Positions 1-13,900 of a stretch of 64,000 bases of DNA are shown one piece after another. This stretch comes from Dendrobium chrysotoxum (taxonomy: Eukaryota > Streptophyta > Magnoliopsida > Asparagales > Orchidaceae), in contig CM034300.1 in assembly GCA_019925795.1 (NCBI GenBank), positions 77,709,360-77,773,359 on the forward strand, in the 5' to 3' direction. How positions within the stretch are numbered: position 1 is the first letter of the stretch; each line of letters begins with the position of its first letter. Made by a program: the position numbers and the translations under genes. Below the pieces are notes generated by a model, which was not told the origin of the DNA, made no database searches, and saw only the letters and a program-made list of their open reading frames with translations.

Positions 1-660
1 CGCCTTCTGTTCCGTCTCCTTTTTTTTTTCTCGAATTGTGACCCTTATTATCTTTCCGTGATTTGAATACGTTTTTGTTTTTAGGGTTTTATTTATTCTC
101 TTAGACATGTGGGTGATAGATCGGGATCCAGGTTTTATAGGAGACGATTCCGTCTTCTTACGGACCGATGGTGTTGGATGTGTGAAAGACCGATCGTGTT
201 CAGGATGAATCTGATTGTCGGCGGCTTGATCAGAAGTTTAAATTTTCGTTTTTGCATGAGAATTTCAGATGTACTTCCCACTTAGTGCGGCTTACCCCTT
301 GTTACTTAGATTCGTTTTTCTTATTTCCATTGCGATCAACAACTAGCGCTTTGATATCCTATTTGCATGCTATCTTTTTTATGCTGGGCGATATTGTTGG
401 AGGCGATTTAGCTTGTCGATTATTCTGGATTTATCAATTTTTTAATGATCACTGATATATATATGTTTTGTTGGGATATGCTTATCTTTTTTTAATGTTC
501 ATTGTTATATTGATGCATTAATTTTTTGTTTTGGTTTGCAGGACTTTAGGCGTGAGGGCAGTTGAAGTCCTCATTATAACAGGAGTTTCAATAAGCTGAT
601 GCAGTGTTGTGACAGAATAATATTATTATAGTCTAATTTTATTATACCTTAATCCTTACA
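1..660 (+). other. 5' leader / promoter-proximal region of SPP
   Basis: No coding region is supported here. The stretch lies directly upstream of the SPP start codon and probably contains 5' UTR. A pyrimidine-rich tract ending in a CAG near 529-541 looks like the acceptor of a 5' UTR intron, but the matching donor cannot be fixed from sequence alone. A 67-codon open frame at 252-455 has no recognisable features and is probably chance. Confidence 0.4.
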
Positions 661-3600
661 ATGAGGAGCCATGAACGTGCGGCAAATGTCGCTCTTTTAG
701 GTAAAATTTGCAACTTTTGAAAGAACAATACTTAAGGTAGCCAAGTAGGAGAGTATAGGTCTTTTGAATATTTGGTCAGCATGTAAGTTGTTTCCAGTAT
801 GTAACAATAGTTTTACTATGTTGAACATGCAAATTGCGAATTTTTTATTCTTTAGACAGGATATGTAGCTGTACCTAGCCAAGCAGCTGTCAACTTTCCA
901 ATTTCCATATTAATTTATGAATCAGAGTTGGAACTGCTGTAGATTTGGTGGTAGCATTTGCATGAATTTGCTTTAAGAATGGAACTCTTTTCTTGATGTA
1001 TGTTTCTTATTACTAGGTTATTCAGTGGCTATAGTTTCTTGTTCGGCAACTAACATAGCTTGAAAACAGTGTTTAAGTTCTACTATATGACCAGGGAGCC
1101 TATTTTAACCTAGTCTCATCATTCTACAGGTCTGACTTTGGCGCCACTTTTCATTAAGGTAAATCCAAATATAAATGTAATATTTTCAGCTTGCTTGACA
1201 GTATATGTTGGGTGCTACAGATCAGTCAAGCCCACACCACCATCTGTGAGTGGAATTAGTTCTTAAAGTGATCTTGCTCTTATATTTTTTGTTTATCTTT
1301 AATATTTTTAGCATTTGCTTGATGTAATTATATCTGAAGGCATATTATAACCATGCAGGAAACAATGTCAAATGAACATGCAATGCGCTTCCCCCTAGTC
1401 GGCAGTGCAATGCTCTTGTCGTTGTTCTTGCTCTTCAAGTTTTTGTCAAAAGACTTGGTCAATGCCGTACTCACATGTTACTTTTTTGTGCTTGGGATCA
1501 TCGCTCTTTCGTATGTATTTGCTTTTATGATTGAGGAATATGTGATCATATATTTATACCATTCGTATTGGTGTAGGAATCTTTTGATTTAAACCATGAT
1601 TATCAGTCTTGTTTTTTCTTCTTTTTTCTTCTTCACTTACTTAGTTTTGCTGTTCTATATTGCAGTGCGACATTATTGCCTTCAATTAAGCGCTTTCTTC
1701 CAAAACATTGGAATGAGGATCTCATTATTTGGCATGCTCCATATTTTCGTTGTATGTATGCACAATTTTCTCATGTGTTTCTGCTTATTCATTTGGCATG
1801 ATAAAATACTTTCTACCAATAAACTTTCTTTTTTCTTTTTTCATTTTATATAGTTGATCACTTGATGTATTTCTTTAATATGTGCATAAGATGATTTCAA
1901 CTGATCATAAAACTCATTAGTCTATGGATGAAGCTCTTGATTGTCAACTAGTAGCAATTATGAATATGTTTATTTACCCAACAGTTTTCCACTTAACCAA
2001 CCAAGGTTGCTACCTTGTATTCACTTTGTTGAGGAAGTTAAGATTGCTTTTTCTTGTCTACTTTTTTCATATTGGTGTCATTGAGATGGTTTTGATATTG
2101 ATATTTAAGAATAAAAACAATATTTAAGTGTGTGCTAAATATAGTTGAATCAAATTTATGAGTTAAGTAATGAAGCTATAGGAGAAAGTAATGATTGCAG
2201 GCTTTGACGAAATTACATCAATTTCAAAGAAATAATTTGGTTTCATACGAGGAAGGTCTTCTATAAAAATGTTTTATATGTTATGACAATTAATGAAAAA
2301 ATATAGAGAAAAAACAATCTTCAAATGATTTTTATTAGTCTTGAGAAGTCATATGATTAGGTTTCATTAGAATTGATTTTTTGTGCTTTAAGGCATAAAG
2401 ATGCATGTCAAATATATGATTGAACATTGGCAAGTATTAAAAGAATTTTTTGTTTGAATCGAGAGTTTTTTAATTATGGTAGGTTTACATCAAGGATCAA
2501 CATTGATTCTACAAAAAGTATTAGTGTGCCTTTGCATATGCTTTTTTTGTAGATAATATTATTTTAATTTGTGAGACATCCTTTGAAATAAGGGTTCAGT
2601 ACAATGGAGTAAATGTTTAGAAAATAGAGGCTTTAGAGTTATTTAGGTATGATTTTAACAAATATTATTCATACTATTAGAAAATAAGGTGATATCTAGT
2701 TATGAAGGTATAAGTAGCTTGGATCAATTATACAAAAGATTTGAGGTTTGGATGAAGTTATGATTTCTAGAGTTGAGGCTATGTGATTAAAATGGGGAAA
2801 TTCATCAGGAGTTCTGTGTGATAAGAGGATATTATGAAGGCTAAAGCTAAATTTTTAAAAATCTCATTTAAGTTTATGATGTACGAAATTGAATGTTGGA
2901 TTGTAAATAAGTTATTGATATCCAAGTTGAATGTGATAGAAATGAGAATGTTAAGATGAATTTATATGAAGGATAAGTTAAGGAATGATTATATTAGAGG
3001 AAATGTTGCAGTGACATTTATTGAAGATAGGGATGCTAAAAATAGATTTAAGTGGTCTGAGCATATGTTTCTAAGGGTAGAAATATACTTGTTAGACGAG
3101 TTGATAAATTTAATGTCATAGAATTAGGAGCAAAAACAAATAGACTTAAGCTACATTGATAGAAGTTGTTCAAAATGATATGTGCCTAATAGGGTTAGCT
3201 CCTAAAAAGCAACAACAATAATAACAACATCAAGCCTTTATCCCACTACGTAGGGTCATCTACATGAATCCTTTTTCTCCATTGTCTCCTGTTAAGAGTC
3301 AAATTCTCATATAAATCTAATAAGAAAAGGTCATAAAGCTCCTAACAGGAATGAATAAAAAATGAGGATTTATAATGTTTATCCTAAACTATTGGGATAA
3401 GGTTAATGTTGATGATTGGTTTCCTTCCGCTTGTGTATTCCCTTATCCGCATTTGAAGTCATTTTACACTATATGACCTCTCAGGCTTTAGATGTTGGCC
3501 TTTATGAATTTCTTATCATCTTTTGGAGACCCATATATTCATCTAAAACTTAATTTACCCAATTAACACCACTTGAGAGCTTATATCTAAAGACAAAGCC

Positions 3601-6600
3601 ATTTATGTCAAATAGTGTGATGGACCGGCTGAGCTGGTCTAGCCAAGCAACTCGGCCCCAACAAGGGGGGCTGGTCTAGCTGGTGGGCAAAATAGCCCTG
3701 TGAGCCCCACTAGTGTCGGCGGTGAGTAAGGAGAGAGGGAGCTCAAAGGGGATTAATTCTACATTTAATCACTTACCATTGAAAACCATAATCGGGAGGG
3801 AATTAGGAAGGCTTTTTTAGGGAAAAAGGGTCATTTAAATTTAGATTTGGGAGGGAATTAGGAAGGCTTATTTAGGATTAATTAGGTTGTTTTATTTTCA
3901 TTATAGAATTTTGTGTTTGGTAGTAATTTTTTTCGGAGTTGTTCCTAGTGGCGCCTAGGGTTTGTGGAGAGTTGATCTACCTCTTAAATAGTAGATTAAC
4001 TTGTATCTTGGTTTGTTGTGTCGATACCAATAAAATTAGCCATAATCTCATTCTTTCTTGCCGATTTTTTTACGTTTTCTCTTCGTTATTGCTATTTTTT
4101 TTGCTGCGTGGAGATCAGATTTCTATCAAATTGTTATCAGAACACCTTTTTTGGGACCTATGGCGGTTAAAAAGGTTAATGTGTTGGAGGAGAGGCTTGA
4201 TGATGAAGTTGGAAATCTGAAATCTAAATTCAGAGAACGAATATTAGTAATTGGGGGAAGATTTTCAAATCTGGAAGAGATGATGAAAATGATGTTAGTG
4301 TTTCAAGCCAGGAAAGCATCAATATAAGGAAGTTGGGAAAACCCTAATATAAGGACGATGATGGAGGATCGGGAGGTGAAAATTTTGGGAGAAGAAGAGG
4401 AGATGACACCTTTGGAGTCACTTCCAAGAAAGGGAATGGGTGAAGGGTATGGCTGATGAAGAAATTTGGATGATCAAGATCGGAGAGATGATTTGGGGGA
4501 GAGGAAAACATGGAGGGATCATAATGATAAGAAACACTTGAAGATCTCAAGTAAGTCCATGATACAATTGATCTTCTATTCGAGAGGAGTATCGATCTCT
4601 CCCAAATCTCTAGACGCCGTTAGAGCCCAAAAGAAAACCTAAATCTAAGAGATCTCAAATTTTGGCCAAATTCAAAATGCCTAACCCTAGGAAAACAAAC
4701 TACTTAATGCATACAATTCAAAAGGAACCCTACATTCAAATTTCCCTCCCAAATCCCTCAAAAATCCTTCCTAAAATGCTCCATTGGCTTTGACGGCTCG
4801 GTCGCTCGTACAGGAAGAGGCGGAAGAGTTCCGCCTGTTCGGCCTGGACCGGTCTAACACACAACACCCGCTACACTAGAGGAGGAAGAAGCAATTTGGG
4901 TGATGGTGATCTTAAGGTGAGAAATTTGAAGATGCCGGTTTTTGAGAGAGAAGATACTCACTAGTGGACTTATCGGGTGGAGCGATATTTTGTTGTAAAT
5001 GGGTTGACAGAGGATGAAAAACTCACCGTAGCCACTTTTTGTCTAGATGGGAAGGCTCTGTTCGGGTACTAGTGGAGAGACTTGCAAGATCTGATCCAAT
5101 CATGGAGGGTGTTCAAAGACTATCTACTAGAACATTTTCGAACCAATCGGGAAAGAGACTTCTATGAAGATTTCTTTACTCTGGTGCAGGAGGGGATGGT
5201 GATAGAGACTGGGAGAAGTTCTAGTACTCCTCAAGTTGAGTGGGATGGTTGTTAGAGATTGTGCTAGAGGGGAACTTTATGAAGGGGCTCAAGCATGATA
5301 TTCTAGTAGATGTTTGAGTACTGAGACCACGTGGCTTAGGGGAGGCTATGGAGTTATCCCTGTTGGTGGAGGATAAGAACTCCTTGGAGAGGAGTAACCG
5401 TAGCAGCAGTTCAGGAGTCTCCTACCGCACGAGGCACGACCACTATGTTTATGGCACCAAAGGGGTAGATGTTGCCTATTCAGAAGAAATGCCCATAGGG
5501 ATAAAGGTTAGGGAGTACGACTCGGGGGAACTTCAAGAGTTTGACTGAGTCGGAAATTTAGGAGAAAGGGGTTAAGGTTTTAATGCTTAAGGTGTGATAA
5601 GAAGTTTGCTCCAGGCCACCATTGTCAGGATCATTCGGTACAGGTCCTAATAGTTTGCGATGAGGAGGAAGATGATCACCTGCAATTAGATGTTGCAGAT
5701 GTATCCCTCAACTCAGTGGTTGGGTTTATACCGAACCACATCATGAAGGTTAAGGGGAAGATTGAATATCAGGAAGTGGTAGTACTGGTGGATAATGGAG
5801 CTACCCACAACTTCATTTCCATCAGGATGGTGGATTAGTTGAGATTGAAATTAGTGGACATGGGGGGGCTTTGGGGTTATGCCGGGAACAAGAAAAGTTG
5901 AGAGGAGTTCGCTCGACAACTAAAGGAGCTAGAGAAGTGCTGATCGAGTGGAAGGATCTGCCTGATTATGAAGCAACATGGGAACCATACTGGATGTTTT
6001 AGTAGCAGTTTCCTTCGTTCCACCTTGACGACAAGATGGCTCTTTGGGAGGGGAGTATTGATGGGCCGGATGAGTAGTTCCAGGCAATCAAACCGGCCCC
6101 AACAAAGGGGGCCGACCTAGCTGGGGGCGGAAGAGTCCTGTGGGCCCCACTAGTGTGCGCGGCGGGCAAGGACAGAGGGGGGCTCAAAGGGGATTAATTC
6201 TATCTTTAATTACTTACCATAGAAAACTAAAATTGGTAGGGAATTAGGAAGGTTTATTTAGGGAAAATGGGTTGATTTGAATTCAGATTTTGGAGGGACT
6301 TAGGAAGGGTTATTTAGGATTAATTATTTTGTTTTATTTTCATTATGGGATTTTGTGTTTGGTAGTAATTTTCTTTGGAGTTGTTCCTAACGGCGCCTAG
6401 GGTTTTTGGAGAGTCGATCTATCTCTCAAATAGTAGATTAACTTGTATCTTGGTTTGTTGTGCTGATATTAATAAAATTAGCTCATAATTTCATTCTTTC
6501 TCGCTAATTTCTGTTGTTTTCTTTTTGTTATTGCTGTTTTTTTGTTGTGTGGAGATCAAATTCCTATCAGTGTTTATTTTATTATTTTTCCCAATTGATT

Positions 6601-7893
6601 TAGGTTTCAAGTACTGGAGCTAGGATATTAAGTATCTGTACACCTGAATACCTCAATTTAGACTAATACTATACGCCACCTCCATCTTCCATTAGGTTGA
6701 AGCGGGAGGGGCTGAAGAGGCGGAGAATGCTCTGCTCTAAATTCCTAGTTCTGTTCTATAATTCTTTTTTTTTTGTTCTTTTCCTTTTTAAACAAAGTTG
6801 TTCTTGGTATCTTTAAAAGAATCCATACTTTAGTTTAATGTATCTTCTTGCAATGTGGTTAGTATAACTCGGTGAAATTTTACATCCTAAATAAGACCAA
6901 AAATTTGTTATAGTTTTTATATAACAATTCTTGGATATTTTCTTGTCATTACACCTAAACGGTCTTTAGAAAGATTTTCTTTTTATTTTTTCTTTCACTC
7001 TTAGAAAAACCAAGTTCCACCTGGAAAAGACGAGTATACTCGTTTGGTTCATTCTGTTATTATGTTATCTTCTAGTTTGGTGCAACTTTTTTCAGCATAA
7101 TTCATTAGGATTTCCTTACTTGATGTTGTGATTATGTTTTCTTCTGGTTTGGTGCAGCTTTTACAGTAGAATTCACCAGGTCTCAGATAGTTGCCTCAAT
7201 TCCTGGGACTTTTTTCTGTGCTTGGTATGCTTCTCAAAAGCATTGGCTAGCAAACAATATTTTGGGAATTTCGTTCTGCATTCAGGTTTGCTTCTCTCTT
7301 ACTTAATGGGTTATCTTGATGATTTATCTTCCAACACAAACAGATGATTACCATATTTGTAATAAATTACTATTTTTTGATGCACGGGTAAATCCTTTCT
7401 TTTGAAGTTTCTTTTAAACGTCGTTTCTATGTGTTTGCCTTGATATCCTTTTAAGCCTTATGCCTGACCCTACTTTTCTTTAAAAGAGTTTAATTGATTA
7501 AAATTCAATATAGTTTGAGATTTGTACCTCACCAAATATTAAATATTAACTATATAGCACTTGAATCACTATGTGCAAAATGGTCATCTAGAACTTTGTT
7601 AAGCATGGATTGTTTTGTTTCATATATTTGTTGGATAATTTTGTTGGTTGAATCATTCTTTCCGTCTCTTGCCCTTTCTAGGTATAACAATCCTGGCTAA
7701 AACAACCCTTAGGGTACAATACCCCTCGTGGGGTGCATTGCATATCCCATAAAGATACCACTTGAAAATGCATCAACCTATCATTCATTGGCTTCCTAGG
7801 ATGTTCTAGCCCATTTTGGGGCTTCTCAATAGTGCAGTAGCCATGGCCACAATGTGGGCATTGAGGACCCATACCCGCACTAACCTGACCCAA

Positions 7894-7962
<69 letters not shown>

Positions 7963-10900
7963 CCCAAGTTGCCCCTTTGCCCTACCTAGCCATCAGCGCA
8001 TCATACATGTTCTCAATCATTCCCCCTATCCAACATCGGGCCCATACTCGTAGTTCACCTTTAATCTTGATGGCACCGTATTGAAGGAGATTCAGAGAGG
8101 AGCAAGGTCGTCCTACTACCTATGGGAATTGGGAGGAAGATTGAGCCCTTAATCATGTTGGCGTTACCTGCTGGAAGGAGATACGAAGAGAAGTTGGGCC
8201 GTCGTGCATTGTTTGTAGGAGCTAAGAGGGAGATTAGTAGAGAGGAGAGGGCCTCCTTTGTGTTGGTTGTACTCACACCAGTGGCACCACCTTGTGGAGG
8301 GAGCTTGGGAGAGGTCAAAGAAGAAGGATTGCCATCAGCCTGTCACGCTACTTGCCAGTGTGTTTTGATCATCAATTGATAATATCAAGTTAGCTTTCAA
8401 ATTTTCAATTACATGACTTTTTCATAGATTAAAGTTTTATTTATTTATTGTCAAATTAATCGATTTACTTCTCCATATTATTTTGTTTTTTTGTTGGTGT
8501 AATCAATAATGAGAGGAAGATAAAAAAACATAGGTTGAAATCTTAATGCTTAACGACACGTATGGAGAACATTTTACCATATCAAATCAACACATTTTTT
8601 CAAAATTCAACTTTTTAACTAAAAATTAACCCTTAAATTCATGCAAAAAGCTCAGAATAATTATTCAGCTTAAAAAAAAAAAGTTAAACCAAATAGATTT
8701 ATATCTTCATTCCTTGAGCAAGATGGATGGTAAGCTCAATGGATGAACTTTTCATTTCCCTTAATGTAAAATTTGAGTCTCAAACAATCTCTTTTTAAAA
8801 AAGTAATGCAAATAAATCAAAATTTAAAGGTACATAGAAATATTTTCTACTTATATAATATTGAAAAATGCATATTTTGAAAATCATCTATTTGTGTTCC
8901 CGTATTTAAAAAAAAATAAAAAATCTTAACTCCGGCCCTAGCAGCCATTACAACTTATGTGAGGCTATTATCGTGGTTACTTCCACTTGAAATGAGACGA
9001 TACCATAGGGTCTAATGGCACTAGTTGGCTACCTTGGGTGGTTGCGGTTGTGGTTGCAGGCATTGCCACTCATCCTTATATTGGTAAAGCCCACTTGCTC
9101 CTATCATCATGGGCCTCCTAGTAGCCAGATATATTGAGTCTCATATTTTCTAATGTTGGCAAAATTTGGAAGAGAGGATAAATTATTCTAGGCATCTTCA
9201 ATTGGTGTTAATAAGGTGATAGTATTGACAGGGTTAGATTTCAAATCATACGAAATGTACAAATAATCAAATTCGGTTAACAAGCAATTTATCTCTCTTT
9301 ATGGAAGAAAGGTGATAATATTCTATAAAATTCTCTTTTTGCCCATAACTTATTGTCATATTGGAATTATTAGAAAAGATCATAGGCCATATATTACTTC
9401 TTATCATTGCTTATCATTGCTTATCATGAAAAAAAACCATTGTTTTATTTTTAAGTTTATCATATATACCAACTTCTAGGTAGTCACACCACATGCTAGT
9501 AATGGTTTGTTATCTATATGGATCATTTCAAAAGTTTTGCGCTTTTTGCAAATTTCACTATAATGCTTGCTAGCGTACCACATAACATTGTGTATGCGCG
9601 TGCCCATACAAACAAAAACAAAAAAAAATCACACACACATAAAGAAGAGCTTGCCCCACTTTAGCCACATTACACAATTATAAAATTTGTTTAGTGCAAA
9701 CGTGGTTCTATGGGCCAAACTCATTTGAAAGTATCATCTCTATCATTCACCTATCGCATATATTTGTCATCATTTTTATGAATCCTCAGCCAATCCATTC
9801 TTCTTAATATTTGGAAGATCTTAATCTATGTTGTGCAACTCTAGCTATTTCACTTATGGTTTTATCCTTGTTTTGCCTATTTCTTCCACATTTATCATAC
9901 AATGCATCACCTTAGTTCCTCATCTTCAACCATTGCTACTTCCACCATTAAATTCATATAATTTCTCACTTGATCCTTACAATATATTCATTTCCACTTT
10001 TTCATTTTACTTACTCAACTAGGTTATTTGAGACTTTGGTGCCCAACAAACAAATTCGCATTGCTTAACTGGTCAATTGCAATTTAATAATATTAACCTT
10101 TCAATTTAATTGAAGTTTATTTACACGTAGTACTCCTAAAGTACCCTATTTTATTCTCTCATCTTTCACTTTAGAAGTTGTCCTATTTATGTCTCAGTTT
10201 GTTTGTATAATAGATCCAATGTATTTAAACTGATCACTTCGAGTATCATTTAATCTTCGGGTAATATTATATGATAATTATAAGTATACAACCAATTAAA
10301 TTGTATTTCATATAATCGATATTTGTTTTACTAATCTTTAGCTCCAATTGTCCTAGAGTTTTCTTCAGAAATCTAACTTTTCATTTTCAGCTCACTTATC
10401 AAATTATTTTATCAGCAAATGGTATACAATTTGATGCTTAATTTAAATATCAGCAAATGGTATACAACTTGATGCTTTAATTTAATTATCTTTTATAACC
10501 CATACCAAAAATATGGGCTAGATATAGAGTTAATGTTTCTTCTTGATTCAATCCCATTATGATTTAACATTATATGATCATTGTTACTCATTGTTGTATC
10601 ATACCCATCTTTTTATAATATCAACATACATTTCTTCTTCATGCTTACCATATCAATAATTATGGTTTTTAGTGATATACCTTTCAAAATTGTGGCAATT
10701 ATAGAAGAATACTCGTGAATCATGCGATGTGGGTTATGGGAATCAATTAAATTTTATGCTAGGAAATTCTAATATGAAGGTGATTTTTATGCTGAAGTAT
10801 CGATGGACATATTACGAGGGTCAAAATGATATTTGACCTGGAAACAATATAGAAAACTAATGGCTAATTTTTGGTTGAATGATGTTCAAAACCATTAGAA

Positions 10901-13900
10901 CAATTTTTGAGCTGTGAGATGTTGTAGATTACTCACCAAAGCTTTTGAAAAGCACTTTACTTTCTGCATTAAGTGTTTGTTTTGTGTAGTTGTACTTTGT
11001 AAAAGTAGTTAACGGAATTATTATGGGAAAAGTAGATTCTTTGAAAACTATTGGACAGTATAATATTTATTTTTTTTAAAAAATCAAATAGCAACTTTCT
11101 TACGATCCATATTTTAGTATCTAGTTATAAAAATTGCTTCCCATAATAGAAATTTCAAAATTTCTAATAACAAGAAGAAAATTGCATGTAAATAAGAGAG
11201 TGGTAGTTTTCTGTAAAGCAAAACTGAAAAATTGCCTCAAATAGCCTGTCAATCTCCACAAGTGGATTTTATGCTAAATATCTTGTAATTATAGTTATTT
11301 TCTGTTCAATTTGATACCTGTAGACTTCTATCCTTCTCTTTCTCGATTTACATATTAATTTTAGTCCGAAGGAATATTGCTTGTTGAAAAGCTGTGATGT
11401 TGATTTCTTAACAAGTTCTCAATGAGATTTATCCTGGAAGAAAGCTGTTAGCTGGACAAAAGTTTTGACCTTTGTTGCATGTGGACCAGGCTTCTTTACT
11501 TATAATATCTTTTTTATATTTTATTTTATATTTTATATTTATTTTTTATTTACTTATAACAAATCAAAACTTTGATGTGCTCTAGGGCTTCCATGCCGAA
11601 TGGATCAGTTTAGAGGAGAACCTCTCAGGAAACAACATTAATCTGAAGAGAAAAATTCGGGATTAATCTCCTTGTTTAATCTATCAAAGGCAGCTCTTAT
11701 TTTCCATTGTCAAGAATGTGATTCACTATTTAAGAAAACAACATGAGACCATGGAATTTATTTTTAATAACTAAGACATTAATCTGAAATAATCACCTTT
11801 CACTGCATATTTTGCTCCCTAATTTCCAATGCCATTTTCTCACTTTACACATTAACCTACGTGTCCTTTTTTTTAAAATATTTTACAGGGTATTGAGATG
11901 CTGTCTTTGGGTTCATTTAAAACTGGTGCTATACTGCTGGTGAGGAAATTCGCATTTTTTTTACCACTTAATTCGCATTTTTTATGATGTTTTTAAGTTA
12001 CGAGCTTGATAGAGTTGTGTACTATGTTTATAATTATTTAGTTCTTATTTGTTTGTCTGCTATTCTTTACATCACTCTTTGCCTTCAGCTGCTTATAATC
12101 TAATTTGTTACCTTATATTGCATAAATTTGATTACTTTTCCTTTAGCGGCATCAAGAATTTACGAGAAAAGCTAAAGAAGGAAATCGGTAGATGAAAACA
12201 GTGGTGGATGAAAAATAACATGACTAGAAGTTTGTGTAAATTCAGCACTTCGGAAAGCCAACTCAAACTTGTTGGAGTAGGGTTAATGATGATGATGTTG
12301 ATGACATCAGAAAATTTTTAGTGTTATTGCATTAGAGAAAGTGCTTCCACTTGTGCAGTGTTTAGGTCCCAGGCTACAAGATTATCATAGTTTTTAGTTT
12401 CAGTTGTGGTCAAATCCTGCAGTCATTGTCACGATTATTCACAGGTTGAACCATAAATTACTTTCTTAGGGCGCTTCGGCTGTCTGTTAAGTTGCAAAAT
12501 TGTTGCGAGAAAAATAAAATTTTGAAAGTTCTTGCAAGTAATATATATACATTTTTTTTCACGAAAAAGTTGAATGACTTTCTTTCAACTATTATATTCT
12601 AACAGATCTGGTTATTATAAATCTGGTTGTGAAAAGCTTGTTCTCACTACAAAATTTTTTGAAAAGAAACAAGAAAGTTGTAGTATATAAGTGTGGCGGC
12701 AATCTGTGAAACTTAAAAAAAAACCATCCCAAATGCACTCTTAGATCGTATTGCAGTTTCAGTTGTAAATGCTTGGTGCTCATTTTTTTGCAGCTTTTAT
12801 GTCCATTAACAGTCCATCTGATATGGCTTGCTGCATAATTCTATTCATATTATGAAACATATGTTGGTTTTTTCCATATGGCCATTAGTAAACGTGTGGC
12901 TGATTGGCTTACTTTTTCCTGCAGTCTGGTCTTTTTGTTTATGACATCTTCTGGGTGTTCTTTACTCCTGTGATGGTTAGCGTGGCTAAATCTTTCGATG
13001 CTCCCATAAAGGTTAGTCTTTTATTGTGATATATGAATCTTGAAAAATGTTCTTTTTATCTACGTACGCTTCTAAGCGACATTATATTTCAACAGCTTCT
13101 GTTCCCCACTTCAGATGCTGCAAGACCCTTCTCCATGCTTGGCCTTGGTGATATTGTAATACCTGGTGAGAGGTTTATTCTTTCTTAGCATTTAGAGGCT
13201 TTGTATTGGCTTGATCTGTACTCGTGCTTGTTAGAGATGATGGTTTAACTAGTTCCTTGTATTTCTTTATCATCCAAGTTTGCATTGGTTTTTGTTTGCT
13301 ATACAGATATTTGGTTTCCACTGAACATTTATTTCTCCCTCTGGCCTTCCATATTGTAATTATCTGTTTGAATTTGCTTACAGGTATTTTTGTAGCATTG
13401 GCCTTGCGTTTTGACGTCTCAAGAGGGAAACAAAATCGTTATTTTAATAGTGCTTTTCTTGGCTACACTGTTGGTTTGGTCCTTACCATAGTTGTGATGA
13501 ACTGGTTTCAAGCCGCACAGGTGAGTATATGTTGCTTTATACTGTTTATGTTGATAACATTTCTGTTTCGATCCTCACTCTTACTGTAACATGCAGCCTG
13601 CTCTCCTCTATATAGTTCCTGGTGTAGTTGGGTTTGTAGCAGTCCATTGCATATGGAATGGTGAAGTAAAGCCGGTTTGTTCTCTAACTACTCCCATTCA
13701 TGTTTGTTCTTGTTATGCAAGCTCATTAATCTTGTCTTTTTGCTTGTTTGTTCTGTTTTTTATTCAATTCAACCAGGATGAATTATGTTATGCTGTGGTA
13801 ATAATATGAAAAATGGTTTGTGAACAAGCCATGGAAGATGATTCGAGATGTTATCGTTATGTAGAGAGGATAATGGGGGATATATACTGATTAGCCTTTG

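Larger units (their letters stand above)
3618..6569 (+). mobile_element. Ty3/gypsy chromovirus relic, internally deleted
   Basis: Two direct LTRs (3618-4128 and 6059-6569) bound a decayed internal region. A degenerate primer-binding site resembling the initiator-Met type follows the left LTR at about 4131-4142. Pieces of gag are readable from about 4190 to 5600 in several frames. A zinc-knuckle-like stretch follows near 5580-5630 and a protease-like segment (LVDNGATHNF, where family members usually have DSGA) near 5785-5820. Then, without any reverse transcriptase, RNase H or most of integrase, the sequence jumps at about 5890-5940 to a chromodomain-like end (WKDLPDYEATWEP) and a purine-rich tract before the right LTR. 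No clean target duplication is seen. A solo-LTR relic of another family lies inside the gag part. Confidence 0.82.
7286..11888. other. SPP intron 5, mostly unidentified AT-rich sequence
   Basis: This 4.6-kb intron carries a long TA dinucleotide run and a probable LINE relic (both listed separately). The stretch 8040-8380 is GC-richer and open in two opposite frames but shows no recognisable domain. From 8400 to about 10050 and from 10560 to 11880 I see only AT-rich non-coding sequence. A short degenerate TTTTATATTTTA-type repeat lies near 11515-11550. Confidence 0.5.

Noticed and set aside
1924..2127. 67-codon open frame in SPP intron 4
   Set aside because: Hydrophobic by AT composition, no homology that I recognise, and inside an intron.
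3613..6574. Target duplication of the older Ty3 relic
   Set aside because: The flanks share only GTG, which is not enough to claim a 5-bp duplication.
8061..8379. Pair of overlapping 85-codon frames on opposite strands
   Set aside because: No recognisable domain, no splice context, and a composition shared with the surrounding intron block.
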